DNA of 64,000 nucleotides from Lamprobacter modestohalophilus (GTDB lineage Bacteria; Pseudomonadota; Gammaproteobacteria; Chromatiales; Chromatiaceae). Location of the stretch: the NCBI RefSeq assembly GCF_016583905.1, contig NZ_NRRY01000022.1, forward strand, positions 19,328-83,327. Direction: 5' to 3'. A program made the translations under genes and the position numbers. The notes beneath the pieces were generated by a model. That model had not been told where the DNA came from, made no database searches, and saw only the letters and a list, made by a program, of their open reading frames with translations. Of the stretch, positions 55,731 through 64,000 are shown one piece after another; position 1 is the stretch's first letter, and each line of letters begins with the position of its first letter.

Positions 55731-56249
55731 TCAGAACGGAATATCGTCGTCAAAGTCGCCCCCATCCCCGCGCATGTCCGGCGCTGGGGCCGGCGAGCCT
55801 CCATCCTCACGCATCGGTGCTGGCGCGCTACTGGACCCGCCAGTGCCTGCGGGCCGACCATAGTCGCCGTCACCTCCGCCACCAGCGCTGGCACCACCAC
55901 CGCGACTATCCAACATCTGCATCGAGCCATTGATGTCGACGACGATCTCGGTCGTGTAGCGATCCTGTCCGTCCTGGCCCTGCCACTTACGCGTCCGCAG
56001 CTTACCCTCGATATACACCTTGGAGCCCTTGTGAAGGTACTGACCTGCGATCTCGGCAAGCTTGCCGAACAACGCGACACGATGCCATTCGGTCCGCTCT
56101 TGCGGTTCTCCGGTCGTCTTATCGCGCCAGGACTCGCTGGTTGCAAGACGGAGGTTGGCGACAGCGCTGCCACTCGGCAGGTAGCGCACCTCCGGATCGA
56201 CGCCGAGGTTGCCGATCAAGATCACCTTATTGACGCCACTACCAGCCAT
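55731..56249 (-). CDS. ssb: Single-stranded DNA-binding protein
   Basis: 172 aa. The OB fold ([56 protein letters not shown]) is followed by a Gly-rich linker and the acidic tip DFDDDIPF that docks repair proteins. It coats single-stranded DNA in replication and repair. A GTG three codons upstream is an alternative start. Confidence 0.97.
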   Translation of the reverse strand: MAGSGVNKVILIGNLGVDPEVRYLPSGSAVANLRLATSESWRDKTTGEPQERTEWHRVALFGKLAEIAGQYLHKGSKVYIEGKLRTRKWQGQDGQDRYTTEIVVDINGSMQMLDSRGGGASAGGGGDGDYGRPAGTGGSSSAPAPMREDGGSPAPAPDMRGDGGDFDDDIPF

Positions 56250-56518
56250 CGTTTTCACTCCAAGTGTTCGATCTCGCTATCCTCCAATGGTGCACAAAGG
56301 CAGGTTGCGTTGTCCACCTCAGCTGCAGTCTGGGCCACCGGCCATCGCTTGCTCCGCGAGCGGCTCGGCAATCCGCAAGCGCGGATCTCCCCGGGAGCCG
56401 CTCGGCCCCGGCCCTTGGCTCGAGGCGCAGACGCAACTGTACGCCAGGCGCTCTGTGCTAGCATCGCGTCAATAAAATGAGTGATCCTCGGATAAACGAG
56501 TAACCATCGGAGCTCGAC

Positions 56519-57514
56519 GTGAAGCAGTGCCTCTTCCTTTGCCTCCTCTGTGCGACCCTGCTCGCTATCGGTTGCTCATCGCAGCCCACTCGGGTCGGTG
56601 CCGTTGCCGGATCATCGGGGCCAGAGATCTTGCTTCCAGATGGCGGGGTCGAGGAGGCACAGCTGCTCGCGATGGGGATGGCGCGCAGCAAGGGCTGGAA
56701 GATCACCGAAGTCGGTGATCAACGGGTTCTGCTTGAGCGTGAACTGCCCGCAAGCTCTCCGCAGGCACAGATGTTGAGCCCAGAGGGCGTGCTCACCCGC
56801 CCAAAGCTCCAGATTGAGACTCGGCTGCGTGAGCGCGGCAACGACGTCGTCGTTGGCTTGAGTTCGTCGATCATCGTCAACCCAGGCACCGAACAAGAGC
56901 GCCGCGTCGACTACACCGCCGATTACCAAGACCAGCTAATGATCTCGCTGAATGCGTTAGCGAGCGCCTGGCTGGAAAACCGAACACGCATCGCCTCAGA
57001 GATCCCGCTACCACCCGATCCCGATCAAGTCGTTATCGCAGAGGCTGGCACAGTCAGCGACGACGGCACTGCGCCGCCCAGCAGCGACACCAACAGTTCC
57101 GCCCTGACTATGCCGGTCGAGAACACGGACGGCGCGACCATGGCCGCCGTGGCGACTCCCATCGCAACGCCAATCGCAACGTCTCCGGCGCCAACGCCGC
57201 CGCTGCAGACCGGAGACGGCGCACCACGGGAGCCCCAGCCCATCGGCTCAGGCATGAGCGCCGCGCAAGACCTCAACGCTGAAACAACGCTCAGCGAAAG
57301 CAACGAGATGCTCGTGCTCGACAGCCAGGCCCGCCGCGGGCTTTGGACCTTCTACGCCGAAGCCTCAGCGCGTGAGCGAGGCTGCGCCGTCGGTGAGCGC
57401 GGTGCGGTGCTGCTCAGCACGACAACAGCGTTTGAGCTCTATGAGGTGCAATGCGCTGGTAGCCCTAACCTCTTGCTACGCTGCCAAGGCGGTGTCTGCC
57501 GCGATATCAACTGA
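56519..57514 (+). CDS. Lipoprotein of unknown function, member 1 of a tandem paralogous pair
   Basis: 331 aa. Lipobox LLAIGC with C19 (MKQCLFLCLLCATLLAIGCSS). A conserved domain (about 35-160) begins ILLPDGGVEEAQLL, an Ala/Pro/Thr-rich linker follows, with 12-bp repeats coding ATPI, ATPI, ATSP, and the C-terminal domain (about 270-331) has cysteines spaced C-x22-C-x9-C-x4-C. It is homologous to the next gene in both domains. GTG start. No family recognised. Confidence 0.8.
   Translation: MKQCLFLCLLCATLLAIGCSSQPTRVGAVAGSSGPEILLPDGGVEEAQLLAMGMARSKGWKITEVGDQRVLLERELPASSPQAQMLSPEGVLTRPKLQIETRLRERGNDVVVGLSSSIIVNPGTEQERRVDYTADYQDQLMISLNALASAWLENRTRIASEIPLPPDPDQVVIAEAGTVSDDGTAPPSSDTNSSALTMPVENTDGATMAAVATPIATPIATSPAPTPPLQTGDGAPREPQPIGSGMSAAQDLNAETTLSESNEMLVLDSQARRGLWTFYAEASARERGCAVGERGAVLLSTTTAFELYEVQCAGSPNLLLRCQGGVCRDIN
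57152..57187 (+). repeat. Three 12-bp units in the linker of the exported protein
   Basis: gcgactcccatc, gcaacgccaatc and gcaacgtctccg code ATPI-ATPI-ATSP. Confidence 0.8.
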
Positions 57515-57624
57515 GCGACAAAGACCGAGCAGCCGCCTGCCGAGAGCGTCGCCGGCAATCAGCCGTTACTGTGACACAAGCGCTTCATCGTATCGGAGTG
57601 GCAACGCGCCATGAACGTTAGTTC

Positions 57625-58512
57625 GTGCTCAAGATTGCGCTGATGAACCGGCCAGCAATCACCTGCCGAGTCTTTGCGCCTGACCTCATCACGCTCTGGC
57701 TCGTCGCCTTCATGGCCCTCGGCCAGGCCAGCACGTCCGCTCGCGGGCAGGTCCCAGACGCCGACAGCCTCATGAGCACTCGAGCCCCGAGTATTCAGCT
57801 CCCCGATGCGACCGTCCCTCGAGCCAAGGCGCTGTCACTCGACGCGGCCCTGATCAAAGGGTGGCACCTTGTTGACAGCGGGCGCGACTATGCGATCTTT
57901 GAAACCCCTTTGGACGAGCCGGCCAGCGCCGGACCCGCCGATGCGCACAGACCGGAGAAGACCCTGCTGCGTATCCGTGCTGACTTCAGCCAGAGCAAAG
58001 GCGGAGTAACCGCGCAGTTGAGCGCTACAGAGATCTGGCGGGCCGGCACCGAGCGCTCCTGGTCAACCGATATTACCCAAACCTATCGAGCCCATCTGGA
58101 GCGAGCACTGGCATCACTGAGCGCGCAATGGCTGCAGTTCACCCGAGCCAGTGTGCGCTCGACGCCTCTGCAGACAGATCGCCGGCAGTTGCAGCTGGCC
58201 GAGCCCATCGACAACGGCGGCCCAGCCTCCCTCGATCCCGACGCAGTCAGCAAACATCGGCAAGACCCCAGGCCCTTCGTGCCTCACGCAGCACAGCCTC
58301 AGACCGCGACCGCCCTCCAGCCCGCTATCCGAATCGGTATCTGGGCCTTCGATGCCGAGCAGCTCGCGCGGCAACAAGGCTGCAGGCTTGACGAGATCGG
58401 CGCGATCCTCCTCTCCGATAAAGCTGCCGTTGAGCTGCATCGCGTTGGCTGCATCGATCGCGATGCCATGCTTGTACGCTGTAACCGACAGCGCTGTTGG
58501 ATGGCTCACTAG
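57625..58512 (+). CDS. Exported protein of unknown function, member 2 of the tandem pair
   Basis: 295 aa. An N-terminal hydrophobic segment (ITLWLVAFMALGQAS) suggests a signal peptide, without a lipobox cysteine. The first domain starts IQLPDATVPRAKAL and parallels gene 56519 (LPD...A...KGW...G). The C-terminal domain keeps the identical cysteine spacing C-x22-C-x9-C-x4-C (GCRLDEIGAILLSD, VGCIDRD, RCNRQRC). Probably a periplasmic disulfide-bonded domain. The gap to gene 1 is 110 bases. Confidence 0.78.
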   Translation: MLKIALMNRPAITCRVFAPDLITLWLVAFMALGQASTSARGQVPDADSLMSTRAPSIQLPDATVPRAKALSLDAALIKGWHLVDSGRDYAIFETPLDEPASAGPADAHRPEKTLLRIRADFSQSKGGVTAQLSATEIWRAGTERSWSTDITQTYRAHLERALASLSAQWLQFTRASVRSTPLQTDRRQLQLAEPIDNGGPASLDPDAVSKHRQDPRPFVPHAAQPQTATALQPAIRIGIWAFDAEQLARQQGCRLDEIGAILLSDKAAVELHRVGCIDRDAMLVRCNRQRCWMAH

Positions 58513-58550
58513 CGCCTCGGGCTGATCGGCCTGTCCGATGCCCGGCACGA

Positions 58551-58679
58551 TCAGCCGCGCGAATCAGGATCATCATCGTTTGCAGAACGGCTACTGCGGC
58601 CAGCCATGAACAGGGCTGCGACACCAAGGCCGACCAGCAGCAGCAACGAGATTGCGATCAGGATTCCGACAAGTTGCAT
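58551..58679 (-). CDS. Small single-pass membrane protein, 42 aa
   Basis: It starts MQLVGILIAISLLLLVGLGV, a membrane helix of about 22 residues, followed by an acidic, Ser/Arg-rich tail (DDDPDSRG). A ribosome-binding site (aaggatgg, 6 bases spacing) precedes the ATG at 58679. The layout resembles small cbb3-oxidase assembly proteins (CcoS), but the tail lacks clear similarity, so this is only a comparison. Confidence 0.6.
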   Translation of the reverse strand: MQLVGILIAISLLLLVGLGVAALFMAGRSSRSANDDDPDSRG

Positions 58680-58794
58680 TACGCCATCCTTTTTCCGGGA
58701 AATTCAGGGGGTTTTGCGGGTTGTCATGGGCATGGGTGGCAACCTCTGTAAATCATTGCCTCATGATCCGCAGGCCGCCGAGAGCGCTATCCCG

Positions 58795-59406
58795 ATGACC
58801 ATCAAGACCAGCTCAACCATCGCCGCAGTGCTGTTGCTCATTGGCTGCAGCGAGACCAGCGACCCTCAGCAGCAGGCCGAAGCACTTCTGAGCGGCGCTG
58901 AAACTGGCGATGTCTCGACCGTCGAGCGCCTACTGGGCAGCCGTGTTGATGCCAATGTGCGCAACAGCTGTCAGTGGACACCGTTGATGATGGCCGCCGT
59001 GCATGGCCATGTCGAGACGGTCGAGCGCCTGCTCGCCGCAGGTGCTGACGTCGATGCAGTCGATCAAGGCGGTTACACGGCATTGCTACTGGCGGCCTCA
59101 AACAACCATACCGCCGTGATGCAGCAGCTGCTAGCCCAGGGGGCCATGATCGACGCCAAAGAGCAGACGCAAGGCTACACGCCACTGATCTGGGCCGCGC
59201 ACCGGGGTCACCAAGAGGCCGTTGCACTGCTCCTGGAGCGCGGTGCCGACACCACCTTGCCAGATTTCGAGGCGAAGACAGCCGCAGATCATGCTCGCGA
59301 ACAGGGGCATGGCCAGATCCTTGAGCTGCTCAAGCCCAAGACCGCCAGCATGGAGAGCGGCCCCAGCAGCGGCCCCAGCAGTGATTCCAGCCGCAGCGCG
59401 AGCTGA
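58795..59406 (+). CDS. Ankyrin-repeat lipoprotein
   Basis: 203 aa from the ATG at 58795; the open frame runs further upstream but without a signal peptide. Lipobox LLLIGC. Four ankyrin repeats: CQWTPLMMAAVHGHVETVERLLAAGADVDA, then GGYTALLLAASNN, GYTPLIWAAHRGHQEAVALLLERGADTTL and EAKTAADHAREQGH. The C-terminal tail (SGPSSGPSSDSS) is coded by 12-bp repeats. It should be a periplasmic protein-binding scaffold. Confidence 0.9.
   Translation: MTIKTSSTIAAVLLLIGCSETSDPQQQAEALLSGAETGDVSTVERLLGSRVDANVRNSCQWTPLMMAAVHGHVETVERLLAAGADVDAVDQGGYTALLLAASNNHTAVMQQLLAQGAMIDAKEQTQGYTPLIWAAHRGHQEAVALLLERGADTTLPDFEAKTAADHAREQGHGQILELLKPKTASMESGPSSGPSSDSSRSAS
59356..59391 (+). repeat. Three 12-bp units at the end of the ankyrin gene
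   Basis: agcggccccagc (twice) and agtgattccagc code SGPS-SGPS-SDSS, immediately before the last residues. Confidence 0.9.
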
Positions 59407-59554
59407 CCCGACCGCCATCAAGAGAGCCCTCAGAGGCTCCAGCAAGAAGGCCCCCCTGGGGTTCCATCAAAACAGGCGCCTGATCATCGGGCGCTTGGTC
59501 ATCGGACGAACGACCCAACCTCTGGCGGACGATTGTTAGCTAAACGAGGCGCCG

Positions 59555-59878
59555 ATGAGCCGTAAAGTCCGCATTCAAGAGTCACTGACCACCGCCCTCA
59601 AACCGATGCACCTGGAGGTATCAGACGAGAGCCACATGCACAACGTGCCGGAAGGTGCTGAGTCGCACTTCAAGGTGCTCGCGGTCAGCGAGGTCTTTGC
59701 CGGCGATAAGCTGATTGACCGGCACCGCCGCGTCAATGCCCTCGTGCGTGACGAGCTTGCCAGCGGCCTGCACGCGCTCGCCATTCACGCCTGGACGCCG
59801 CAAGAATGGTTCGACAAGGGCGGTGGCGAGGCGCCCACGTCGCCGGAATGTTTGGGTGGAAGCAAACAGGCCGAATAG
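59555..59878 (+). CDS. bolA: BolA-family protein
   Basis: 107 aa. KPMHLEVSDESHMHNVPEGAESHFKVLAVS then RHRRVNALVRDEL and GLHALAIHAWTPQEW is the BolA signature (the conserved His residues bind 2Fe-2S with monothiol glutaredoxins). It regulates iron and envelope responses. It stands alone between the ankyrin gene and the AGCS symporter. Confidence 0.94.
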   Translation: MSRKVRIQESLTTALKPMHLEVSDESHMHNVPEGAESHFKVLAVSEVFAGDKLIDRHRRVNALVRDELASGLHALAIHAWTPQEWFDKGGGEAPTSPECLGGSKQAE

Positions 59879-59954
59879 CCCAGCAATGCGACACCTGGGC
59901 CAACTGGCCCAGAGCCAGCATTGGTTTTGGGATGATCCCGTGATCTCGAGGGCC

Positions 59955-61442
59955 TCAGTCCGAGCGTGCCTGATCGTTGAAAAACGCCCGAGTCACCTTA
60001 AACACCACGGGGCTTAGCAGTAGCAGAGCGATCAGATTTGGAATCGCCATCATCGCGTTGAGGGTGTCGGCCAGTAGCCAAATGAAATCCAGATGCATGA
60101 TCGCGCCGAAGGGTACCGCCGCAACCCAGAGGACGCGGAACGGGATGATGGCGTGGATGCCGAATAGATATTCGACACAACGCTCGCCATAGACGCTCCA
60201 GCCCAGGATGGTCGTAAACGCAAACAGCGCGAGCCCAATCGAGACCACGTAGGCGCCACTGCCAGGCAGTTCTTCACCGAATGAAATCGCCGACAGGGCG
60301 GCCCCGGTAATATTCCGACCGTGCTCTTCAGTGGTGCCGTCTTCAGCCTCGAGCGTGCAGAGGGTGCTTGGCTTTCTGATCATCCAGGTACTCTCGACTC
60401 GTTCCTCGATGACACCGCCGCGCTCGACGCAGTCGGTGAAATCGGGGCTTTCTGCCTTCCACTGCCCTGAAACGACAATCACCAGCCCTGTGATGGTGCA
60501 GATGATGATGGTATCGATGAAGGTGCCGAGCATCGCGACAGTGCCCTGCCGAACCGGGCTATCGGTCTCCGCCGCAGCATGCGCAATCGGTGCGCTACCT
60601 AGGCCGGCCTCGTTCGAGAAGATGCCTCGCGCGACACCCATTTGGAGCGCGAGTAACACCGAGGCGCCGGCGAAGCCGCCAACACCAGCGGCGGGCGTGA
60701 AGGCGTATTCAACGATGGTTACGAACGCGCCGGGAATCTCGCTCAGGTTCAGCGCTAGTACGATCAGACCAGCAACCAAATAGGCCAGCGCCATCAGTGG
60801 CACGAGGCGGCCAGCGACCTGCGAGATCCAACGGATACCGCCGATCAGAACCAGCCCGACGAGCAGCGCCATCACCAAGCCGGTGCCGAGCTCGGGGATG
60901 CCGAACTTGGTTTGCAGCGCATGCGCAACCGAGTTGGCCTGCACCGTGTTACCAATGCCGAAGCCGGCCACAGCGCCAAAGATCGCGAATAAGGTCGCCA
61001 GCCAAAGCCACTTCGGGCCCAAGCCGTTGCGGATGTAGTACATCGGCCCGCCGACGTGGTTGTTGTTCTCGTCGACCTCGCGATAGCGCACCGCAAGCAC
61101 CGCCTCAGCGTACTTGGTGGCCATGCCGACCAACGCGGTGATCCACATCCAGAACAGGGCGCCGGGTCCGCCAATCGCCAACGCCGTACCGACACCAGCA
61201 ATATTGCCGGTGCCGATGGTCGCCGACAGCGAGGTCATCAAGGCATTGAACGGTGTGATGTCGCCACTGCCCTGCTCCTTGCGGCCACGCCACAGCATGC
61301 GAAACCCGAAGCCGAGCCGATGCAGCGGCATCGCCTTCAAGCCGATCGATAGGTACAGGCCCGTGCCGAGGATGAGCACGAGCATCGGCGGGCCCCAAAC
61401 CCAACCGTTGATGGAGCCAATCACCGCAGAAATCTGTTCCAT
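59955..61442 (-). CDS. Alanine/glycine:cation symporter (AGCS family)
   Basis: 495 aa with about 10-11 membrane helices. GDITPFNALMTSLSATIGTGNIAGVGTAL is the family signature, followed by WMWITALVGMATKYAEAVLAVRYRE, VGGPMYYIRNGLG and GIFSNEAGLGSAPIAHAAAET. It takes up alanine or glycine with Na+ or H+. A 40-residue region around 345-385 (WKAESPDFTDCVERGGVIEE) is longer than usual in this family. Confidence 0.93.
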   Translation of the reverse strand: MEQISAVIGSINGWVWGPPMLVLILGTGLYLSIGLKAMPLHRLGFGFRMLWRGRKEQGSGDITPFNALMTSLSATIGTGNIAGVGTALAIGGPGALFWMWITALVGMATKYAEAVLAVRYREVDENNNHVGGPMYYIRNGLGPKWLWLATLFAIFGAVAGFGIGNTVQANSVAHALQTKFGIPELGTGLVMALLVGLVLIGGIRWISQVAGRLVPLMALAYLVAGLIVLALNLSEIPGAFVTIVEYAFTPAAGVGGFAGASVLLALQMGVARGIFSNEAGLGSAPIAHAAAETDSPVRQGTVAMLGTFIDTIIICTITGLVIVVSGQWKAESPDFTDCVERGGVIEERVESTWMIRKPSTLCTLEAEDGTTEEHGRNITGAALSAISFGEELPGSGAYVVSIGLALFAFTTILGWSVYGERCVEYLFGIHAIIPFRVLWVAAVPFGAIMHLDFIWLLADTLNAMMAIPNLIALLLLSPVVFKVTRAFFNDQARSD

Positions 61443-61648
61443 TGGTACCCCCTTGTTCTGGACGCTGAGACGGCATGGTCACGCCAGCGGCGTACTATAC
61501 ACGCCAGCGCGCGAGTCGCTCACCCCGAGCAAGTAACTCGATACGGTCTGCAGCCCGTGCTCAGACTCGGGCTCAGCGCTTGGAGCCTGCCAGTTCGGGC
61601 GTATATTGGCCGATACATTGCGACGTATGACTTCGAGAGGTCACAACC

Positions 61649-62431
61649 ATGGCAGCACCCGACCTGACATCCATCCAACCGCTAGTCGACGAGCTCGATC
61701 AGCATCCGATCTACGCCGAGCTCAAGGATATCAACGATCTTCGGGTGTTCATGACCCATCATGCCTTTTCGGTCTGGGACTTCATGTCGCTGATCAAATA
61801 CCTGCAGGGCAAGCTCGCCCCGGTGCAGGTGCCTTGGGTGCCACAGGGCAACCCGGCGGTGCGCTACTTCATCAACCAGCTGGTCTTGGAAGAAGAATCC
61901 GACACGATCGAGGGCAGCAGCGGACCAAGCTACAGCAGCCACTTCGAGTTCTACTGCCAGGCGATGCACGAGATCGGTGCCGACGGCGACAATCCGCGCC
62001 GCTTTACCGCCCTGGTGCAGGAACAGGGGCTCGACGCCGCCCTTTACTCGGAGCTGGTGCCGCTGCCGTCACGCTATTTCACCGAGACCACCTTCTGCTT
62101 CATTCGTGAAGACAAGCCCCACGCCGTCGCCGCGGCACTGGCCGTTGGCCGCGAGCGCGTGATTCCTGAGATGTTCCGATCTTTGCTCACGCGGATGGCG
62201 ATCAATGAGCAGGACGCACCGGCCTTCCACTACTACCTGAAGCGCCACATCCATCTCGACGAAGACTTCCACGGGCCCTTGTCGATGTCGATGCTCGAGC
62301 AGCTCTGCGAAGATGATCCAAAACGTCTCGACGAGGCAGTCATCGCGGCCGAAGAGGCCATCTGCGCACGCATCCGCTTTTGGGATGGCGTACTCGAAGC
62401 GGTACAGAGCGCGCGCGTTGAGCGCGGCTGA
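61649..62431 (+). CDS. DUF3050-family protein (haem-oxygenase-like fold)
   Basis: 260 aa. HPIYAELKDINDLRVFMTHHAFSVWDFMSLIKYLQGKL and VRYFINQLVLEEESDT match DUF3050. The iron-ligand-type residues (HH in FMTHHAF, EE in VLEEESD, H in YYLKRHIHLDEDFHG) are in the positions expected of the haem-oxygenase-like diiron fold. Function unknown. It stands alone; no promoter is evident apart from a short upstream gap. Confidence 0.87.
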   Translation: MAAPDLTSIQPLVDELDQHPIYAELKDINDLRVFMTHHAFSVWDFMSLIKYLQGKLAPVQVPWVPQGNPAVRYFINQLVLEEESDTIEGSSGPSYSSHFEFYCQAMHEIGADGDNPRRFTALVQEQGLDAALYSELVPLPSRYFTETTFCFIREDKPHAVAAALAVGRERVIPEMFRSLLTRMAINEQDAPAFHYYLKRHIHLDEDFHGPLSMSMLEQLCEDDPKRLDEAVIAAEEAICARIRFWDGVLEAVQSARVERG

Positions 62432-62620
62432 TCGGCCGGTCCCAGCGAGTCCCACCCGCGCAAGAGCACGGCGTCGACAAACCGCTCCTAGCCGGGTCAA
62501 TCCGTGCAAGGCAGGCCCTAAACCTTACATAAAGCAAGGTAGAATCTCATCATCGCGGGGCCATCTGGTGAGGTGAGTTCATGAGATACAACACAGAAAA
62601 CGACACGACGAGGTGACCCT

Positions 62621-62917
62621 ATGGCCGTAGCAGTACCACTCGACAACGAAGGATTTTTGCTCAATCGGGACGACTGGACCGAAGAACTTGCTGTCGAACT
62701 CGCCGAGCAAGACGAGTTCGAGATGAACGAGCAGGTCATGCAGCTCATCCGCGAAGCACGCAGCATGTACGATAACGACGGCGTCGTGCCGCCCATCCGC
62801 ATCTTTGCCAAGAAGCAAGGCGTCTCGACCAAAGACCTCTACAACATCTTCAAGAAAGGCCCGATGAAGCTCATCTGTAAGTGGGGCGGCCTGCCGAAGC
62901 CCACTGGCTGCGTCTGA
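62621..62917 (+). CDS. dsrC: TusE/DsrC-family sulfur carrier protein
   Basis: 98 aa. The C-terminal arm ICKWGGLPKPTGCV has two cysteines, C86 and C97, with 10 residues between, the DsrC spacing, whereas TusE proteins keep only the last one. The middle (EQVMQLIREARSMYDNDGVVPPIRIFAKKQGV) is the usual DsrC/TusE helical region. It carries persulfide or trisulfide sulfur. It lies outside any dsr operon, so it may be one of several paralogues. Confidence 0.9.
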   Translation: MAVAVPLDNEGFLLNRDDWTEELAVELAEQDEFEMNEQVMQLIREARSMYDNDGVVPPIRIFAKKQGVSTKDLYNIFKKGPMKLICKWGGLPKPTGCV

Positions 62918-62938
62918 CGCCCAGGCGACGCCAAAGCA

Positions 62939-63796
62939 TCAGAGTGGGAGCGGCTGCCTCCCGGCGGCTTGCTCCGGCTCAACCTGCAAGCCGTCAGCCC
63001 CATAACAAAGCCCGTCACGCAGGGCGATGAGATCACCCTCCCCCAGCGGCTCCCAGAGCTCATCGGTCAAGGGAACGCTAGCCACTAGCGCCACGTCCTG
63101 ACGGATCGACATCAGATTGACGCCGGCATCGTGCAGTTCTGGGGCCGTTCGCCAACAATAACGCTGTAAGAAGTAGATCCCCGGAGCGCGCAGTTGCCCA
63201 TCGGGCTGGGTACGTCGGTCCGCATGCACGAAGAGTGCGTCGCTATCGGCGTAGATGAAATTGGCCGGCCCCAGCGGACGGATCTCGCGCGCATAGTCGG
63301 CGATCACGGCCAGCCGAACCGCGAGGTCGGGAACCGTTCCAGGCTCGTCATCCCAAACCGGCGCCAGCGCGGTCAACAGACCACAGAATGCGCGCTCCGA
63401 ATCTGAGTCACCCAGGGGCATAAACCGCGCTGGATAACGCGAGCGTAGATCGGCCAGCGATGGCATATCGCCGTTATGCGCGAAGACGTGCATCCGTCCA
63501 CCCAGCTCGCGCGCAAACGGCTGGGTATTGCGCAACGCCAGCCCACCAAAGGTCGCAAGTCGGATATGGCACAGTCCGAGCTTCGTGCGCAGACCTTGCC
63601 GCTCCATGAATTGCATCAACGGACTCTCGCTCGCAGGCCGCGGCTCGCGCAGCAGCAGACAATCCGTGTCCTCGTAGAAGGCGAGGCCCCAGCCGTCGCG
63701 ATGCGGGCCTTCGGCGCCGCCGTGGCGCGCCAGCCGCTCGAGCGAAAAGCCCAAGGTGGCTGGAACCCGGCTCGACATCGCAAACAATTCGCACAT
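62939..63796 (-). CDS. Class II glutamine amidotransferase (YafJ-like)
   Basis: 285 aa. The Ntn nucleophile is C2 in MCELFAMSS; this defines the start at 63796 in preference to the longer frame. GAEGPHRDGWGLAFYEDTDCLLLREPRPA, GLCHIRLATFGGLALRNTQPF and FAHNGDMPSL are the GATase II landmarks. It would hydrolyse glutamine in the cytoplasm, but no synthase partner is adjacent, so the substrate is unknown. Confidence 0.92.
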   Translation of the reverse strand: MCELFAMSSRVPATLGFSLERLARHGGAEGPHRDGWGLAFYEDTDCLLLREPRPASESPLMQFMERQGLRTKLGLCHIRLATFGGLALRNTQPFARELGGRMHVFAHNGDMPSLADLRSRYPARFMPLGDSDSERAFCGLLTALAPVWDDEPGTVPDLAVRLAVIADYAREIRPLGPANFIYADSDALFVHADRRTQPDGQLRAPGIYFLQRYCWRTAPELHDAGVNLMSIRQDVALVASVPLTDELWEPLGEGDLIALRDGLCYGADGLQVEPEQAAGRQPLPL

Positions 63797-63895
63797 GGAT
63801 CTAAAGTCCTCGAGTGTTCTCAGCGTCCTGGCCACGACTCAGCTTCATGACTGCCGCGAACTCGCCATCGGCGCAGGGCGAGCGCGTATAAATCC

Positions 63896-64000
63896 TCAGC
63901 CAAAGACGACCTTAGCGCGGTAGTCATCGTTCCACGTGGCCTTGCGGCGCTTCTTGACCATGCGTTGCTTGGAGGGTTCGCGTTCGAGCAAATTCATGCA
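63896..64000 (-). CDS. Short basic protein, possibly 5' truncated by the window edge
   Basis: The frame is open to the window edge; the last internal ATG (63997) gives 33 aa (MNLLEREPSKQRMVKKRRK and so on, ending in VVFG). It is Lys/Arg-rich. I do not recognise it. It is either a complete small protein or the C-terminal end of a longer one starting outside the window. Confidence 0.35.
   Translation of the reverse strand, partial: CMNLLEREPSKQRMVKKRRKATWNDDYRAKVVFG

Overview
The window is GC-rich, densely coded gammaproteobacterial chromosome. The best guess is Chromatiales (purple-sulfur-bacterium type). Supporting signs are a TusE/DsrC-family protein, a polyhydroxyalkanoate-associated protein, GTP-type PEP carboxykinase, a DUF6279 lipoprotein, and an hrcA-grpE-dnaK-dnaJ cluster with a perfect CIRCE operator. 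The genus is inference only. No rRNA, tRNA, CRISPR array or intact insertion sequence was seen.

1-13835 (+) is one very compact transcription unit joining two signalling machines. A chemosensory operon (CheW end, CheB, HEAT protein, CheR, CheY, CheA, small STAS protein, second CheY, membrane MCP) runs into a complete stressosome module (RsbR, RsbS, RsbT, a second RsbT-like kinase, an RsbX-type phosphatase). A histidine kinase with an RsbU_N-like front end, a receiver-only protein and a ParA ATPase follow. Most genes overlap by 1-8 bases. 13879-18600 is a plastic zone: a broken MNT/HEPN-like pair, a DCC protein, a DUF6279 lipoprotein, Phd/PIN and PrlF/YhaV toxin-antitoxin pairs, a decayed TVP38/DedA gene, and duplicated 3' scraps of the DCC and TVP38 genes.

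18621-33909 is mostly housekeeping: PsiE-like protein, lysS, prfB with its programmed frameshift, a RAYT transposase, a PHA-system protein, a Tat-exported serine hydrolase, dapB, the dnaJ-dnaK-grpE-hrcA heat-shock cluster, nadK and recN. 34028-41769 holds a TerC-family gene and a biotin locus (bioB-F-H-C, then a GNAT/DUF1778 toxin-antitoxin pair, then bioD) under a likely BirA operator. BioH and BioF carry unusual low-complexity inserts.

41938-52494 holds comF and a tellurium-resistance-type (Ter) stress cluster: three TerD proteins, an AIM24-like protein, a TerA-like protein, TerB, two phosphoribosyltransferase-like proteins, a HAD phosphatase and an HpcH/CitE-like lyase. A DUF4160/DUF2442 pair interrupts it. 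52568-64000 holds pckG, an RmlD-type reductase, ssb, two tandem paralogous exported proteins of unknown function, an ankyrin lipoprotein, a BolA-family gene, an AGCS symporter, a DUF3050 protein, a DsrC-family gene and a class II glutamine amidotransferase.

A striking pattern is the recurrence of 12-bp (four-codon) tandem repeats in at least nine places, in linkers, protein termini and intergenic DNA, together with a TGAGTGN heptamer family in two intergenic regions.
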